Shown here one piece after another: positions 1-6,367 of a DNA stretch of 9,578 nucleotides. This DNA is from an uncultured Acidaminococcus sp. GTDB lineage: Bacteria; Bacillota; Negativicutes; Acidaminococcales; Acidaminococcaceae. The stretch is taken from NCBI GenBank assembly GCA_900538365.1, contig UPXT01000061.1, positions 1 to 9,578 on the forward strand, written 5' to 3'. Numbering within the stretch: the first letter of the stretch is position 1; each line of letters opens with the position of its first letter. The notes below the pieces were generated by a model that was given only the letters and a program-made list of their open reading frames with translations, was not told the origin of the DNA and did not search any database. Both the position numbers and the translations under genes were made by a program.

Positions 1-254
1 CCCTTTATTTTGCAAGGACTATTTTTCCCTACCGAGAAACATTTTACGCTTAGCTTTAGCCCCTTGCCCAGCAAAAGTTCCAAAAAAGACACAACCTCCT
101 TCCATAGGAAAAGAGACACTCACCGGTGCTTTTATTTTCCTATGAAAGGAGGCTCATGTGGGCACGAGGAAATGGACACTCCCGGTCCCCTTTATTTCAA
201 GGTGCCAGATGATTGTGTTTGCGGAAAGGGCAAGGCCTTCCCTATAACAAAAGC
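1..254. other. Non-coding region downstream of argH, repeat-rich
   Basis: No credible gene is seen here. The stretch holds a long inverted repeat (95-152) and two imperfect direct repeats exactly 60 bases apart (111-140 and 171-200). Both direct repeats have the pattern GACACT, CCGGT, TTTATTT. A third fragment of the same pattern (CCCTTTATTTTGCAAGG) opens the window at position 1 and resembles 188-204. A plus-strand AAAGGAGG followed closely by ATG at 155 opens a frame of only 18 codons that runs through the repeats, so I do not call it a gene. The pattern recalls degenerate REP-type intergenic repeats seen in many bacteria; that comparison is from memory. Confidence 0.5.
95..152. repeat. Long inverted repeat (18-bp arms), possible weak arg operon terminator
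   Basis: The arms are 95-112 (CCTCCTTCCATAGGAAAA) and 135-152 (TTTTCCTATGAAAGGAGG). They are complementary at 17 of 18 positions. The 22-base loop contains the self-complementary octamer CACCGGTG (121-128). Read on the minus strand, the hairpin is followed after 7 bases by six T residues (complement of 82-87), so it could end arg operon transcription about 100 bases past the argH stop. The T-tract is displaced from the stem, which makes it a poor canonical terminator. A REP/REPIN-like element is an equally good reading. Confidence 0.5.
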
Positions 255-1667
255 TCAGCGCTTTGTTACCAGCTCATGAAGGGTCTTCTTCTGTCCATCG
301 ACAAGCGACCTTCCCAAGGTCAGCTGCTTGACATTTTCCTTTGGTGCAGGGCCGCCGTAGGAGGTACGGGCAGCCACGCAGTTTTCAGGACGCAGGGCTT
401 CAAGGAGATCCTTTTCAAAAAGGGGCGAAAACTGTTTGTACTCATCCAAGGTCAGCTCCACAAGATACTTGCGGTGCTTGATGCCATAGGCCACGGCTTC
501 GCCAACGACTTTATGGGCCTTGCGGAAGGGCAGGCCTTTCTTGACAAGGTAATCGGCAAGATCCGTCGCATTGGAATAATCCTTATGGACGGCTTCGGCC
601 ATGCGTTCTTTATTCACCGTCATGGTAAGGAGCATATCCCGGAAGACAGTAAGGGAAAACTTCACCGTATCGACCGCATCAAAGAAACCTTCCTTATCTT
701 CCTGAAGGTCCTTGTTATACGCAAGGGGCAGGCCCTTGAGCGTTGTCAAAAGGGCCATAAGGTGACCATAGGTCCGCCCCGTCTTGCCGCGAACGAGCTC
801 GGAAATGTCGGGATTCTTTTTCTGGGGCATCATGGATGAGCCCGTTGCAAAAGCATCATCAAGATCGATGAACCCAAATTCCGTCGAGGACCAAAGACAG
901 ATTTCCTCACTGAGGCGGGATAAGTGCATCATGAGGATGGACGCGGCAGAAAGAAATTCCAAGAGGTAATCCCTGTCGCTTACGGCGTCCATGCTGTTGC
1001 CATAGACCGCATCAAAATTGAGTTCCTCGGCCACTTGGAAGCGGTCGATAGGAAGGGTTGTCCCCGCCACGGCACCCGCCCCGAGGGGCATGATGTCCGC
1101 TCCTTTCCACACCCCTTCAAGGCGGCGGAAATCGCGCAGGAACATATTGAAGTAGGCCAAGAGATGATGGCAGAAAGTAATGGGCTGCGCCCGCTGCAGA
1201 TGGGTGTATCCAGGCATGAGCGTATCCTGATTTTTTTCCGCCACCGTCAGCAGGGCTTCCTCAAAGCGGATCACAAGGTCCATGACTTCGGTCACAACCC
1301 GTTTCATATACATATGCATGTCAAGGGCCACCTGGTCGTTGCGGCTCCTAGCTGTATGGAGACGGGCACCGGCATCACCGATGCGCTCCGTAAGGGCCGC
1401 TTCCACATTCATGTGGATATCTTCCAGTTCGGTCTTGAATTCGAACGTTCCCTTTTCAATATCATCAAGGATGCTCGTAAGCCCCTTCACGATTTTTTCG
1501 GCATCACTTTCCGAAATGATGCCCGTTTTGGCCAGCATGTGCGCGTGGGCAATGCTGCCGCGGATATCTTCATGGCAGAGGCGCTGATCATATTCAATGG
1601 AAGCGTTGAAAGCGTCTACCAAGGCATTTGTATCCTTACTGAATCTTCCACCCCATAATTTTGCCAT
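255..1667 (-). CDS. argH: Argininosuccinate lyase
   Basis: A 470-residue cytoplasmic enzyme that splits argininosuccinate into arginine and fumarate, the last step of arginine synthesis. It belongs to the fumarase/aspartase superfamily, whose members act as homotetramers. It opens with the typical MAKLWGGRF (residues 1-9). The substrate-binding segment TARSRNDQVALD lies near 105-116 and GYTHLQRAQP at 153-162, including the conserved His156. The superfamily signature GSSMMPQKKNP is at 276-286, on the mobile loop carrying the catalytic serine. Length is normal for the family (about 460-475). It is the last gene of the operon: its ATG lies one base after the argG stop and the nearest purine-rich stretch (AGGGGAA) is inside the argG end, so translational coupling to argG is likely. 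No strong terminator follows immediately. Confidence 0.97.
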   Translation of the reverse strand: MAKLWGGRFSKDTNALVDAFNASIEYDQRLCHEDIRGSIAHAHMLAKTGIISESDAEKIVKGLTSILDDIEKGTFEFKTELEDIHMNVEAALTERIGDAGARLHTARSRNDQVALDMHMYMKRVVTEVMDLVIRFEEALLTVAEKNQDTLMPGYTHLQRAQPITFCHHLLAYFNMFLRDFRRLEGVWKGADIMPLGAGAVAGTTLPIDRFQVAEELNFDAVYGNSMDAVSDRDYLLEFLSAASILMMHLSRLSEEICLWSSTEFGFIDLDDAFATGSSMMPQKKNPDISELVRGKTGRTYGHLMALLTTLKGLPLAYNKDLQEDKEGFFDAVDTVKFSLTVFRDMLLTMTVNKERMAEAVHKDYSNATDLADYLVKKGLPFRKAHKVVGEAVAYGIKHRKYLVELTLDEYKQFSPLFEKDLLEALRPENCVAARTSYGGPAPKENVKQLTLGRSLVDGQKKTLHELVTKR

Positions 1668-1668
1668 C

Positions 1669-2892
1669 TTATTTCAGTTTCCCCTGTTTCATGAGGGCCC
1701 GAACCGTCAGCGGCAGGCCAAAGAGGGTGATGAATCCCTTCGCATCGGTCTGATCATATACATCGTCTTCGCCGAAGGTGACATATTCCTTGCTGTAGAG
1801 GGAATAGGGGCTCGTCGTGCCGGCAGAAATGATATTGCCCTTGTAGAGCTTCAGACGAACCGTGCCGGTCACCGTTTTCTGCGTTTCATCAACAAAGGCC
1901 TGGAGCGCTTCCCGCAGCTGGGAGAACCACATGCCATCATAGACGAGTTCCGCATAACGGATGCCGATCTGTTCCTTATAGTTATAGGTGGCCCGATCAA
2001 GACAGATATTTTCCAGTTCGTTATGGGCATAGTAGATGATGGTACCGCCCGGCGTTTCATAGACACCGCGGTCCTTCATGCCGACCAGCCGGTTTTCCAC
2101 CATGTCGGCAATACCAATGCCGTTGCGCTTACCGATTTCGTTAAGGGTAGTGAGAAGTTCCACCGGTTCCATCTTCTTGCCATTGACGGCGACCGGAACC
2201 CCTTCGACAAATTCCAGGTCCACATATTCGTCCTTATCGGGAGCGCCTTCGGGCGTACCGGAAAAGATATAGATATCCGGATTTGGTTCATTGGCTGGAT
2301 CTTCGAGATCGCTGCCTTCATGGGAAAGATGCCAGATGTTCCAGTCCATGCTGTAGTCTTTTTTCTTCGTGACCGGTACCGGGATATTATGGGCGGAGGC
2401 AAAATCGATGGCATCTTCACGGGATTTGATGTTCCATTCCCGCCAAGGAGCGATGACCTGAAGCTGCGGAGCCAGGGCCTTGATGCCCAGTTCAAAGCGG
2501 ACCTGGTCGTTGCCCTTACCTGTAGCGCCGTGACAGATGGCATCGGCATTTTCCTTCAGTGCCACTTCAACAAGATGCTTTGCAATGACCGGACGGGCAA
2601 TGGACGTTCCCAAGAGATACTTTTTTTCATAAACGGCACCGGATTTGACCATGGGCCAAGCATAATCGCGAAGGAATTCATCTCGCAGGTCAAGGACATA
2701 AGCCTTGGAAGCCCCGCTCTTTAGCGCCTTATCATGAACAAAGCTCATATCATCGCCTTGTCCCAAATCGGCCGTTACGGTAATGACTTCACAGTTATTA
2801 TAGTTTTCCTTCAGCCAAGGAATAATGACGGACGTGTCGAGGCCGCCGGAATAAGCAAGAACAACTTTTTTGATTTCGTCTTTTTTCTTCAT
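1669..2892 (-). CDS. argG: Argininosuccinate synthase
   Basis: A 407-residue cytoplasmic enzyme that condenses citrulline and aspartate with ATP, forming argininosuccinate, AMP and pyrophosphate. The N-terminal ATP-pyrophosphatase (PP-loop) motif AYSGGLDTS is at residues 13-21. The segment GATGKGNDQVRFE at 122-134 binds ATP and aspartate or citrulline in the family. A second conserved block runs from about 256 to 283 (RNGIG, ENRLVGMKDRG, ETPGG). Length is standard (about 400). The start is supported by AAGGAGA eight bases upstream of the ATG. It sits 27 bases after argF and one base before argH, so it is in the middle of the operon. All recognisable active-site blocks are present, with no sign of frameshift or truncation. 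Confidence 0.97.
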   Translation of the reverse strand: MKKKDEIKKVVLAYSGGLDTSVIIPWLKENYNNCEVITVTADLGQGDDMSFVHDKALKSGASKAYVLDLRDEFLRDYAWPMVKSGAVYEKKYLLGTSIARPVIAKHLVEVALKENADAICHGATGKGNDQVRFELGIKALAPQLQVIAPWREWNIKSREDAIDFASAHNIPVPVTKKKDYSMDWNIWHLSHEGSDLEDPANEPNPDIYIFSGTPEGAPDKDEYVDLEFVEGVPVAVNGKKMEPVELLTTLNEIGKRNGIGIADMVENRLVGMKDRGVYETPGGTIIYYAHNELENICLDRATYNYKEQIGIRYAELVYDGMWFSQLREALQAFVDETQKTVTGTVRLKLYKGNIISAGTTSPYSLYSKEYVTFGEDDVYDQTDAKGFITLFGLPLTVRALMKQGKLK

Positions 2893-2919
2893 GATCGGGT
2901 TCTCCTTTTTTTCTATGGA

Positions 2920-3861
2920 TTAAAGGACTTCATCGCTCATTAGCAAAGCCATAATGGCCTTTTGGACGTGGAGCCTGTTTTCAGCTTCATCAAAGACAGC
3001 AGAGTGTGGTCCTTCAATGACATCATCGGTGATTTCTTCTCCCCTGTGGGCCGGCAGGCAGTGAAGCACCATGGCATCAGGGCGGGCCACATCGAGAAGG
3101 GCTTGATTGATCTGATAGCCTTGGAACTTCTTTACCCGTTCCTCATGCTCTGCTTCCTCACCCATGGAAGCCCACACATCCGTGTACAGGACATCAGCTC
3201 CTTCGGCCGCCTTCATGACGTCTTCTTCGACGGTGATGGAAGCACCTGTCAGCGCGGCATCTTCCTGGGCCTGTTTCAGGACCTGCGGATCAGGGTAATA
3301 CCCTTTTGGGCTTGCACAGACCATGTTCATCCCCACCTTGGCGCAGGCATACATCAGGGAATGGGCCATGTTGTTGCCATCACCGACAAAGACAAGTTTA
3401 CGGCCCTTGAGGACTTCCTTGTACTCCATAATGGTAAATAGGTCCGTCAGGGCCTGGCAGGGATGAAGCAAATCCGTCAGTCCATTGATGACAGGAACAG
3501 AAGCATAGGCTGCCAGTTCCTTGACGGCCTCATGGGAATAGGTGCGGATCATGATGCCGTCGACAAAACGGGAAAGGACGCGGGCCGTGTCCTTGACGGG
3601 CTCGCCTCGGCCAATCTGGCTTGTGGCCTCACTCATATAGATTGGATGCCCACCCAGCTGATGGAACCCCGTTTCAAAGGAAACCCGGGTTCGTGTGGAT
3701 GCCTTGGAAAAAATCATGGCAAGGGTCTTCCCTTTCAGGTATTCATGAGGTTCGCCTATTTTCTGTTTTTTCTTCAGCTTGCGGCTCACATCAAGGATGG
3801 TTGCCACCTCTCCAACACTTAAATCATGGATGGAAATCAAATCTTTATTTTTTAAGGCCAT
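2920..3861 (-). CDS. argF: Ornithine carbamoyltransferase (anabolic)
   Basis: A 313-residue cytoplasmic enzyme that makes citrulline from ornithine and carbamoyl phosphate. The carbamoyl-phosphate binding motif STRTR is at residues 55-59 and HPCQ at 133-136. GDGNNMAHS lies at 160-168. The ornithine-binding region DVWASMGEE at 228-236 contains the SMG loop, and HCLPAHRGEE is at 267-276. SMG and HCLP are diagnostic of ornithine rather than aspartate carbamoyltransferase. Length is typical (300-335). A ribosome binding site (GAGGG) lies about six bases before the ATG. It is 20 bases after argD and 27 before argG. Its place inside a biosynthetic cluster, with no arcA or arcC neighbour, argues for the anabolic rather than the catabolic role. 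Confidence 0.96.
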   Translation of the reverse strand: MALKNKDLISIHDLSVGEVATILDVSRKLKKKQKIGEPHEYLKGKTLAMIFSKASTRTRVSFETGFHQLGGHPIYMSEATSQIGRGEPVKDTARVLSRFVDGIMIRTYSHEAVKELAAYASVPVINGLTDLLHPCQALTDLFTIMEYKEVLKGRKLVFVGDGNNMAHSLMYACAKVGMNMVCASPKGYYPDPQVLKQAQEDAALTGASITVEEDVMKAAEGADVLYTDVWASMGEEAEHEERVKKFQGYQINQALLDVARPDAMVLHCLPAHRGEEITDDVIEGPHSAVFDEAENRLHVQKAIMALLMSDEVL

Positions 3862-3881
3862 TTTATTCCCTCTTTTTCTTC

Positions 3882-5072
3882 TTAGAATTCCGTCAAAAGC
3901 TCGTCAAGACACTGAAGGAGCTGATCGATTTCCCCTTCCGTAATGATGAGGGGCGGAACAAAACGCAGGACATTTCCTGCCGTGCAGTTGATGATAAAGC
4001 CCTTTTCCAAGGCGCGCCCAACAAGACAAGCGCCGGCTTTTGAAAGTTCAGCCCCCAATAAGAGCCCCTTGCCGCGCACATCGACAATCTTGTCCGGATG
4101 TTTTTTCTGAAGTGCCTTAAGCCCCTTTTGGAAATATGCCCCTTTTCTGGCTGCAGCTTCATCCATATGCAGTTCCTTTAACGTCTTAAGTGTCGCATAG
4201 CAGGAGGCACAGGAAATGGCATTGCCGCCAAAGGTAGAGCCATGATCGCCCGGTTTAAAGACATGGGCAAGACGCTCCGTCGTAACAAAGGCCCCCATGG
4301 GGAACCCACCGCCAATGGCCTTGGCAAGGCTCATGGCATCGGGCTTGACGGTGCTGTGCATGTAGGCAAACCATTTGCCCGTGCGGCAGACACCGGTCTG
4401 AACCTCATCGAGGAGGAAAAGGGCATCGTGCTTTTCACACAGGGCCTTGACCCCTTCAAGATAACCCGGGGCCGGAACATGGACGCCGCCTTCGCCCTGG
4501 ATTGGTTCGATGAGGACGCCGCATACATCATCATCCATAACGGCTTCGATGGCCTTAAGGTCACCAAAAGGCACGTACGTAAAGCCTTCAGGCAAGGGCG
4601 TCAGTCCTTCATGATAATGGTCCTGACCGGTCGCGGTCAACGTTTCCATGGTGCGGCCGTGAAAGGAATCCTTTGCCGTAATGATGCGGAATTTCGCCGG
4701 GTTCTTACTGCTGCCGTATTTGCGGGCAAGCTTGATGATTCCTTCATTGGCTTCAGCACCGCTATTGGCAAAAAAGACACGATCCATACCCGTTACCTCA
4801 GCAAGCTGCTGCGCCGCCTTGGCTTGGATTTCCGTATAAAAAAGGTTGGATGTATGCATGACTTTCTGGGTCTGTTCGCACACCGCCTTGACAATCGCCG
4901 GATGGTTATAGCCCAGGGCATTGGTTGCGATCCCGGCAAGAAAGTCCAGATAGGCCTTGCCGTCCGCATCATATAAGGTCGCCCCTTCGCCATGGTCAAT
5001 GGCAATGGGGAAGCGGCCGAAGACGGGAAGGTAATGCGCTTGCGTCATTGCAATGATTTCTTTTGTATTCAT
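3882..5072 (-). CDS. argD: Acetylornithine aminotransferase
   Basis: A 396-residue class III PLP-dependent aminotransferase. It converts N-acetylglutamate semialdehyde and glutamate to N-acetylornithine and 2-oxoglutarate. FANSGAEANE (101-110) forms the phosphate-binding cup, SFHGRT is at 136-141, and EPIQGEGG is at 189-196. LDEVQTGVCRTG at 221-232 contains the aspartate that contacts the PLP pyridine nitrogen. The Schiff-base lysine is probably K251 in SLAKAIGGGFPMG, and GDHGSTFGGN at 275-284 follows. Length is usual for ArgD (about 390-405). A GAGGGGG ribosome binding site precedes the ATG and overlaps the end of argB, 15 bases away. Related enzymes act on succinylornithine, ornithine or diaminopimelate precursors, but the operon context makes acetylornithine the clear choice. 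Confidence 0.95.
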   Translation of the reverse strand: MNTKEIIAMTQAHYLPVFGRFPIAIDHGEGATLYDADGKAYLDFLAGIATNALGYNHPAIVKAVCEQTQKVMHTSNLFYTEIQAKAAQQLAEVTGMDRVFFANSGAEANEGIIKLARKYGSSKNPAKFRIITAKDSFHGRTMETLTATGQDHYHEGLTPLPEGFTYVPFGDLKAIEAVMDDDVCGVLIEPIQGEGGVHVPAPGYLEGVKALCEKHDALFLLDEVQTGVCRTGKWFAYMHSTVKPDAMSLAKAIGGGFPMGAFVTTERLAHVFKPGDHGSTFGGNAISCASCYATLKTLKELHMDEAAARKGAYFQKGLKALQKKHPDKIVDVRGKGLLLGAELSKAGACLVGRALEKGFIINCTAGNVLRFVPPLIITEGEIDQLLQCLDELLTEF

Positions 5073-5087
5073 GCTAGTTCCCCCTCA

Positions 5088-5975
5088 TCAGCCCTTGATG
5101 ACTTCCGTACCAACACCCTCATCGGAGAAGATCTCCTGAAGGATGGAGTGTTCCCGACGCCCATCGATGATGTGCGTCTTATGTGCCCCGCCGGAAAGAG
5201 CCGTAATGCAGGCCTTGACCTTTGGGATCATGCCTCCGTCGATGCTTCCCTTGATGATCAGTTCATGGGCCTTTTCAAAGGTCAGCGTGGAAAGGAAGGT
5301 ACTTTCGTCATGATGGTCTTCATAGATGCCGCGCACATCGGTGAGCATAAGGAGCTTTTCTGCTTTGAGGGCCCCTGCTACTTCACCGGCCACGCTGTCG
5401 GCATTGATATTGTAGGTCTCCCCGTCGGCACCGAGACCAATCGGCGCAATAACGGGAATATAGTCATTTTGGATCAGGAGATTCAGCAGGTCCGTGTTGA
5501 TCTTGTCCACGGTTCCCACAAATCCGATATCGACCAAGTTCACTTGTCCGTCTTCATAGACATCGGCCAAATGTTTCTTGGCTTCAAGGAGTTTGCCATC
5601 TTTGCCGTTCAGGCCGATGGCGTTGCCGCCTAGGATGTTCAGTCTTCGGACAAGGTCCGTATTGGTGCGTCCCACAAGGGCCAATTCAGCAATGGCCACC
5701 GTTTCCGCGTCTGTGACGCGCAGGCCGCTTACAAATTCGCTCTTTTTGCCTGCTTGCTTCAGCATAGCCGTAATTTCCGGGCCGCCGCCATGGACGACAA
5801 CGGGGCGCATGCCTGCAAGCCGCAGGAACACAATGTCTTGGAGGACCTTGTTTTTGAGGTCATCACTTAGCATGGCGTTACCGCCATATTTGACAACAAC
5901 AGTCTTTCCTTTAAAAGCACTCAGGTATGGCAGGGCTTCAACTAGGATATTCATTTCATCGCCTTTGATCTGCAT
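5088..5975 (-). CDS. argB: Acetylglutamate kinase, arginine-sensitive type
   Basis: A 295-residue amino acid kinase family protein that phosphorylates N-acetylglutamate with ATP, the second step of arginine synthesis and usually the controlled one. VVVKYGGNAM lies near residues 26-35, the glycine-rich HGGGP at 62-66, FVSGLRVTD at 81-89, NINADSVAGEVA at 189-200, and GGMIPKVKAC at 247-256. An N-terminal extension ending EALPYLSAF (residues 13-21) precedes the kinase core. In the family this helix marks hexameric, arginine-inhibited enzymes and is absent from the E. coli type. The C-terminal stretch EIFSDEGVGT also resembles that class. The start is supported by AGGAGG seven bases upstream; a second in-frame ATG (codon 8) has no comparable site. 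First gene of the operon. Confidence 0.96.
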   Translation of the reverse strand: MQIKGDEMNILVEALPYLSAFKGKTVVVKYGGNAMLSDDLKNKVLQDIVFLRLAGMRPVVVHGGGPEITAMLKQAGKKSEFVSGLRVTDAETVAIAELALVGRTNTDLVRRLNILGGNAIGLNGKDGKLLEAKKHLADVYEDGQVNLVDIGFVGTVDKINTDLLNLLIQNDYIPVIAPIGLGADGETYNINADSVAGEVAGALKAEKLLMLTDVRGIYEDHHDESTFLSTLTFEKAHELIIKGSIDGGMIPKVKACITALSGGAHKTHIIDGRREHSILQEIFSDEGVGTEVIKG

Positions 5976-6010
5976 CTTATTTCCTCCTCATGTGCGGAAC
6001 TCGCATCATT

Positions 6011-6023
6011 ATTAATATTCATG
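6011..6023 (-). promoter_or_regulatory. Possible ARG-box-like half site in the argB leader
   Basis: The minus strand reads CATGAATATTAAT, similar to the first part of the Bacillus ARG box (CATGAATAAAAAT, from memory). The second half of the box is not convincing. The site is about 130 bases downstream of the transcript start, an unusual place for a repressor. A chance AT-rich match is possible. Confidence 0.2.
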
Positions 6024-6029
6024 CAATCT

Positions 6030-6056
6030 TGAATTCCAAAGTTTCTCGGGAATTCA
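6030..6056 (-). promoter_or_regulatory. Hairpin in the arg operon leader
   Basis: The minus strand reads TGAATTCC, an 11-base loop, then GGAATTCA: a perfect 8-bp stem. No T-run follows, so it is not an intrinsic terminator. The arms contain TGAAT and ATTCA, the two halves of an ARG box, but spaced too far apart for the usual site. It lies about 55 bases before the argB start codon. Confidence 0.35.
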
Positions 6057-6093
6057 GCAGATGCATCGCTGCGGTACCGTCTGCCAAGCCTCT

Positions 6094-6135
6094 TCAAGGA
6101 AAAGGATGATTCCCCCGAAATTTTCCATAAAGCAC
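6094..6135 (-). CDS. Possible leader peptide of the arg operon
   Basis: Just downstream of the predicted transcript start, AAAGGAGGAG (about 6139-6148) is as strong a ribosome binding site as any in the window, yet no full gene follows. GTG at 6135 lies five bases after AGGAGG and opens a 13-codon frame (MLYGKFRGNHPFP) ending at 6094. A rival ATG at 6128, about 12 bases from AGGAGG, opens a 24-codon frame whose TGA (6056-6054) is the first three bases of the leader hairpin. Each frame has only one arginine codon, so classic attenuation is not evident. Translation here is an inference from the binding site alone. Confidence 0.3.
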   Translation of the reverse strand: MLYGKFRGNHPFP

Positions 6136-6149
6136 TATCTCCTCCTTTA

Positions 6150-6189
6150 TGTTGCAATATTATACGTCTTTATGCATAAGTTTGCAACA
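6150..6189. promoter_or_regulatory. Inverted repeat straddling the arg promoter, candidate operator
   Basis: TGTTGCAA at 6150-6157 and TTGCAACA at 6182-6189 are perfect inverted copies, with arm centres 32 bases apart (about three helical turns). One arm covers the -35 hexamer and the other the expected start of transcription. Midway lies the 10-bp palindrome TTATGCATAA (6170-6179), inside the promoter spacer. A regulator bound to both arms would block RNA polymerase. ArgR is a natural candidate for this operon, but the arms do not match the usual TGAAT/ATTCA ARG box. Confidence 0.5.
6159..6187 (-). promoter_or_regulatory. Sigma-A type promoter of the arg operon
   Basis: On the minus strand, TTGCAA (complement of 6182-6187) is followed by a 17-base spacer and a perfect TATAAT (complement of 6159-6164). 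The expected transcript start is near 6152, giving an argB leader of about 177 nt. A long purine-rich tract lies just upstream of the -35 hexamer. The match is strong, but the start site is inferred. Confidence 0.8.
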
Positions 6190-6303
6190 CTTTTTTTCTT
6201 TTCTTTTTCCTCTTTTTAAGGATGCCTACATTATAGTACTCAGCCCCTCACGGTACTAGTCATTTTGCAAAAATATCGCAAGTTTTTTCTTCCCTCTTCC
6301 CCA

Positions 6304-6332
6304 TGGATTTTTATGCTTCTTTCGGGTAGAAT
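6304..6332 (+). promoter_or_regulatory. Possible promoter of the GT51 gene
   Basis: TAGAAT at 6327-6332 is a good -10 hexamer. TGGATT at 6304-6309 is a weak -35 with a 17-base spacer. Transcription would start near 6339, about 29 bases before the gene. Confidence 0.4.
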
Positions 6333-6367
6333 AAAAAGGAACAAACATCCTTGGAAAGGAGCCAACC

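Larger units (their letters stand above)
5976..6367. other. Divergent intergenic region between argB and mtgA
   Basis: This 392-base region separates two genes reading away from each other. From the argB side it holds the argB ribosome binding site, a leader of roughly 177 nt, the operon promoter and its flanking inverted repeat. A strand-biased pyrimidine tract (about 6190-6217) comes next, purine-rich on the operon strand and possibly an UP-type element. The mtgA promoter and ribosome binding site (AAAGGAG, six bases before the ATG) lie at the other end. The sequence TTGCAA occurs three times (6152-6157, 6182-6187, 6265-6270). Confidence 0.6.

Noticed and set aside
10..279. 89-codon plus-strand frame at the left edge
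   Set aside because: It is built from the repeats at 95-200 and runs into the argH 3' end antisense, with no initiation signal.
213..839. Plus-strand open frame opposite the 3' half of argH, and similar frames opposite argF, argD, argB and pgi
   Set aside because: All are shadows of clear genes on the other strand, without their own initiation signals or domain motifs.
1597..2724. Long plus-strand open frame (375 codons) across argG
   Set aside because: It lies antisense to a fully recognisable argG, has no ribosome binding site and its translation resembles no family. It reflects codon bias of the true gene.
6064..6084. T-box-like sequence GACGGTACCGCAG in the arg leader, suggesting a tRNA-Arg riboswitch
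   Set aside because: The essential UGG of the T-box (UGGNACCGCG) is changed to CGG. Only about 75 nt of transcript precede it, too short for a stem I with specifier loop, and no terminator with a T-run follows.
5951..6157. 68-codon minus-strand frame across the arg leader
   Set aside because: It would start with TTG at the -10 box or predicted transcript start, has no ribosome binding site and overlaps argB.
6236..6258. AGTAC / GTACT hairpin upstream of mtgA as a regulatory element
   Set aside because: A 5-bp stem with a 13-base loop is expected often by chance.
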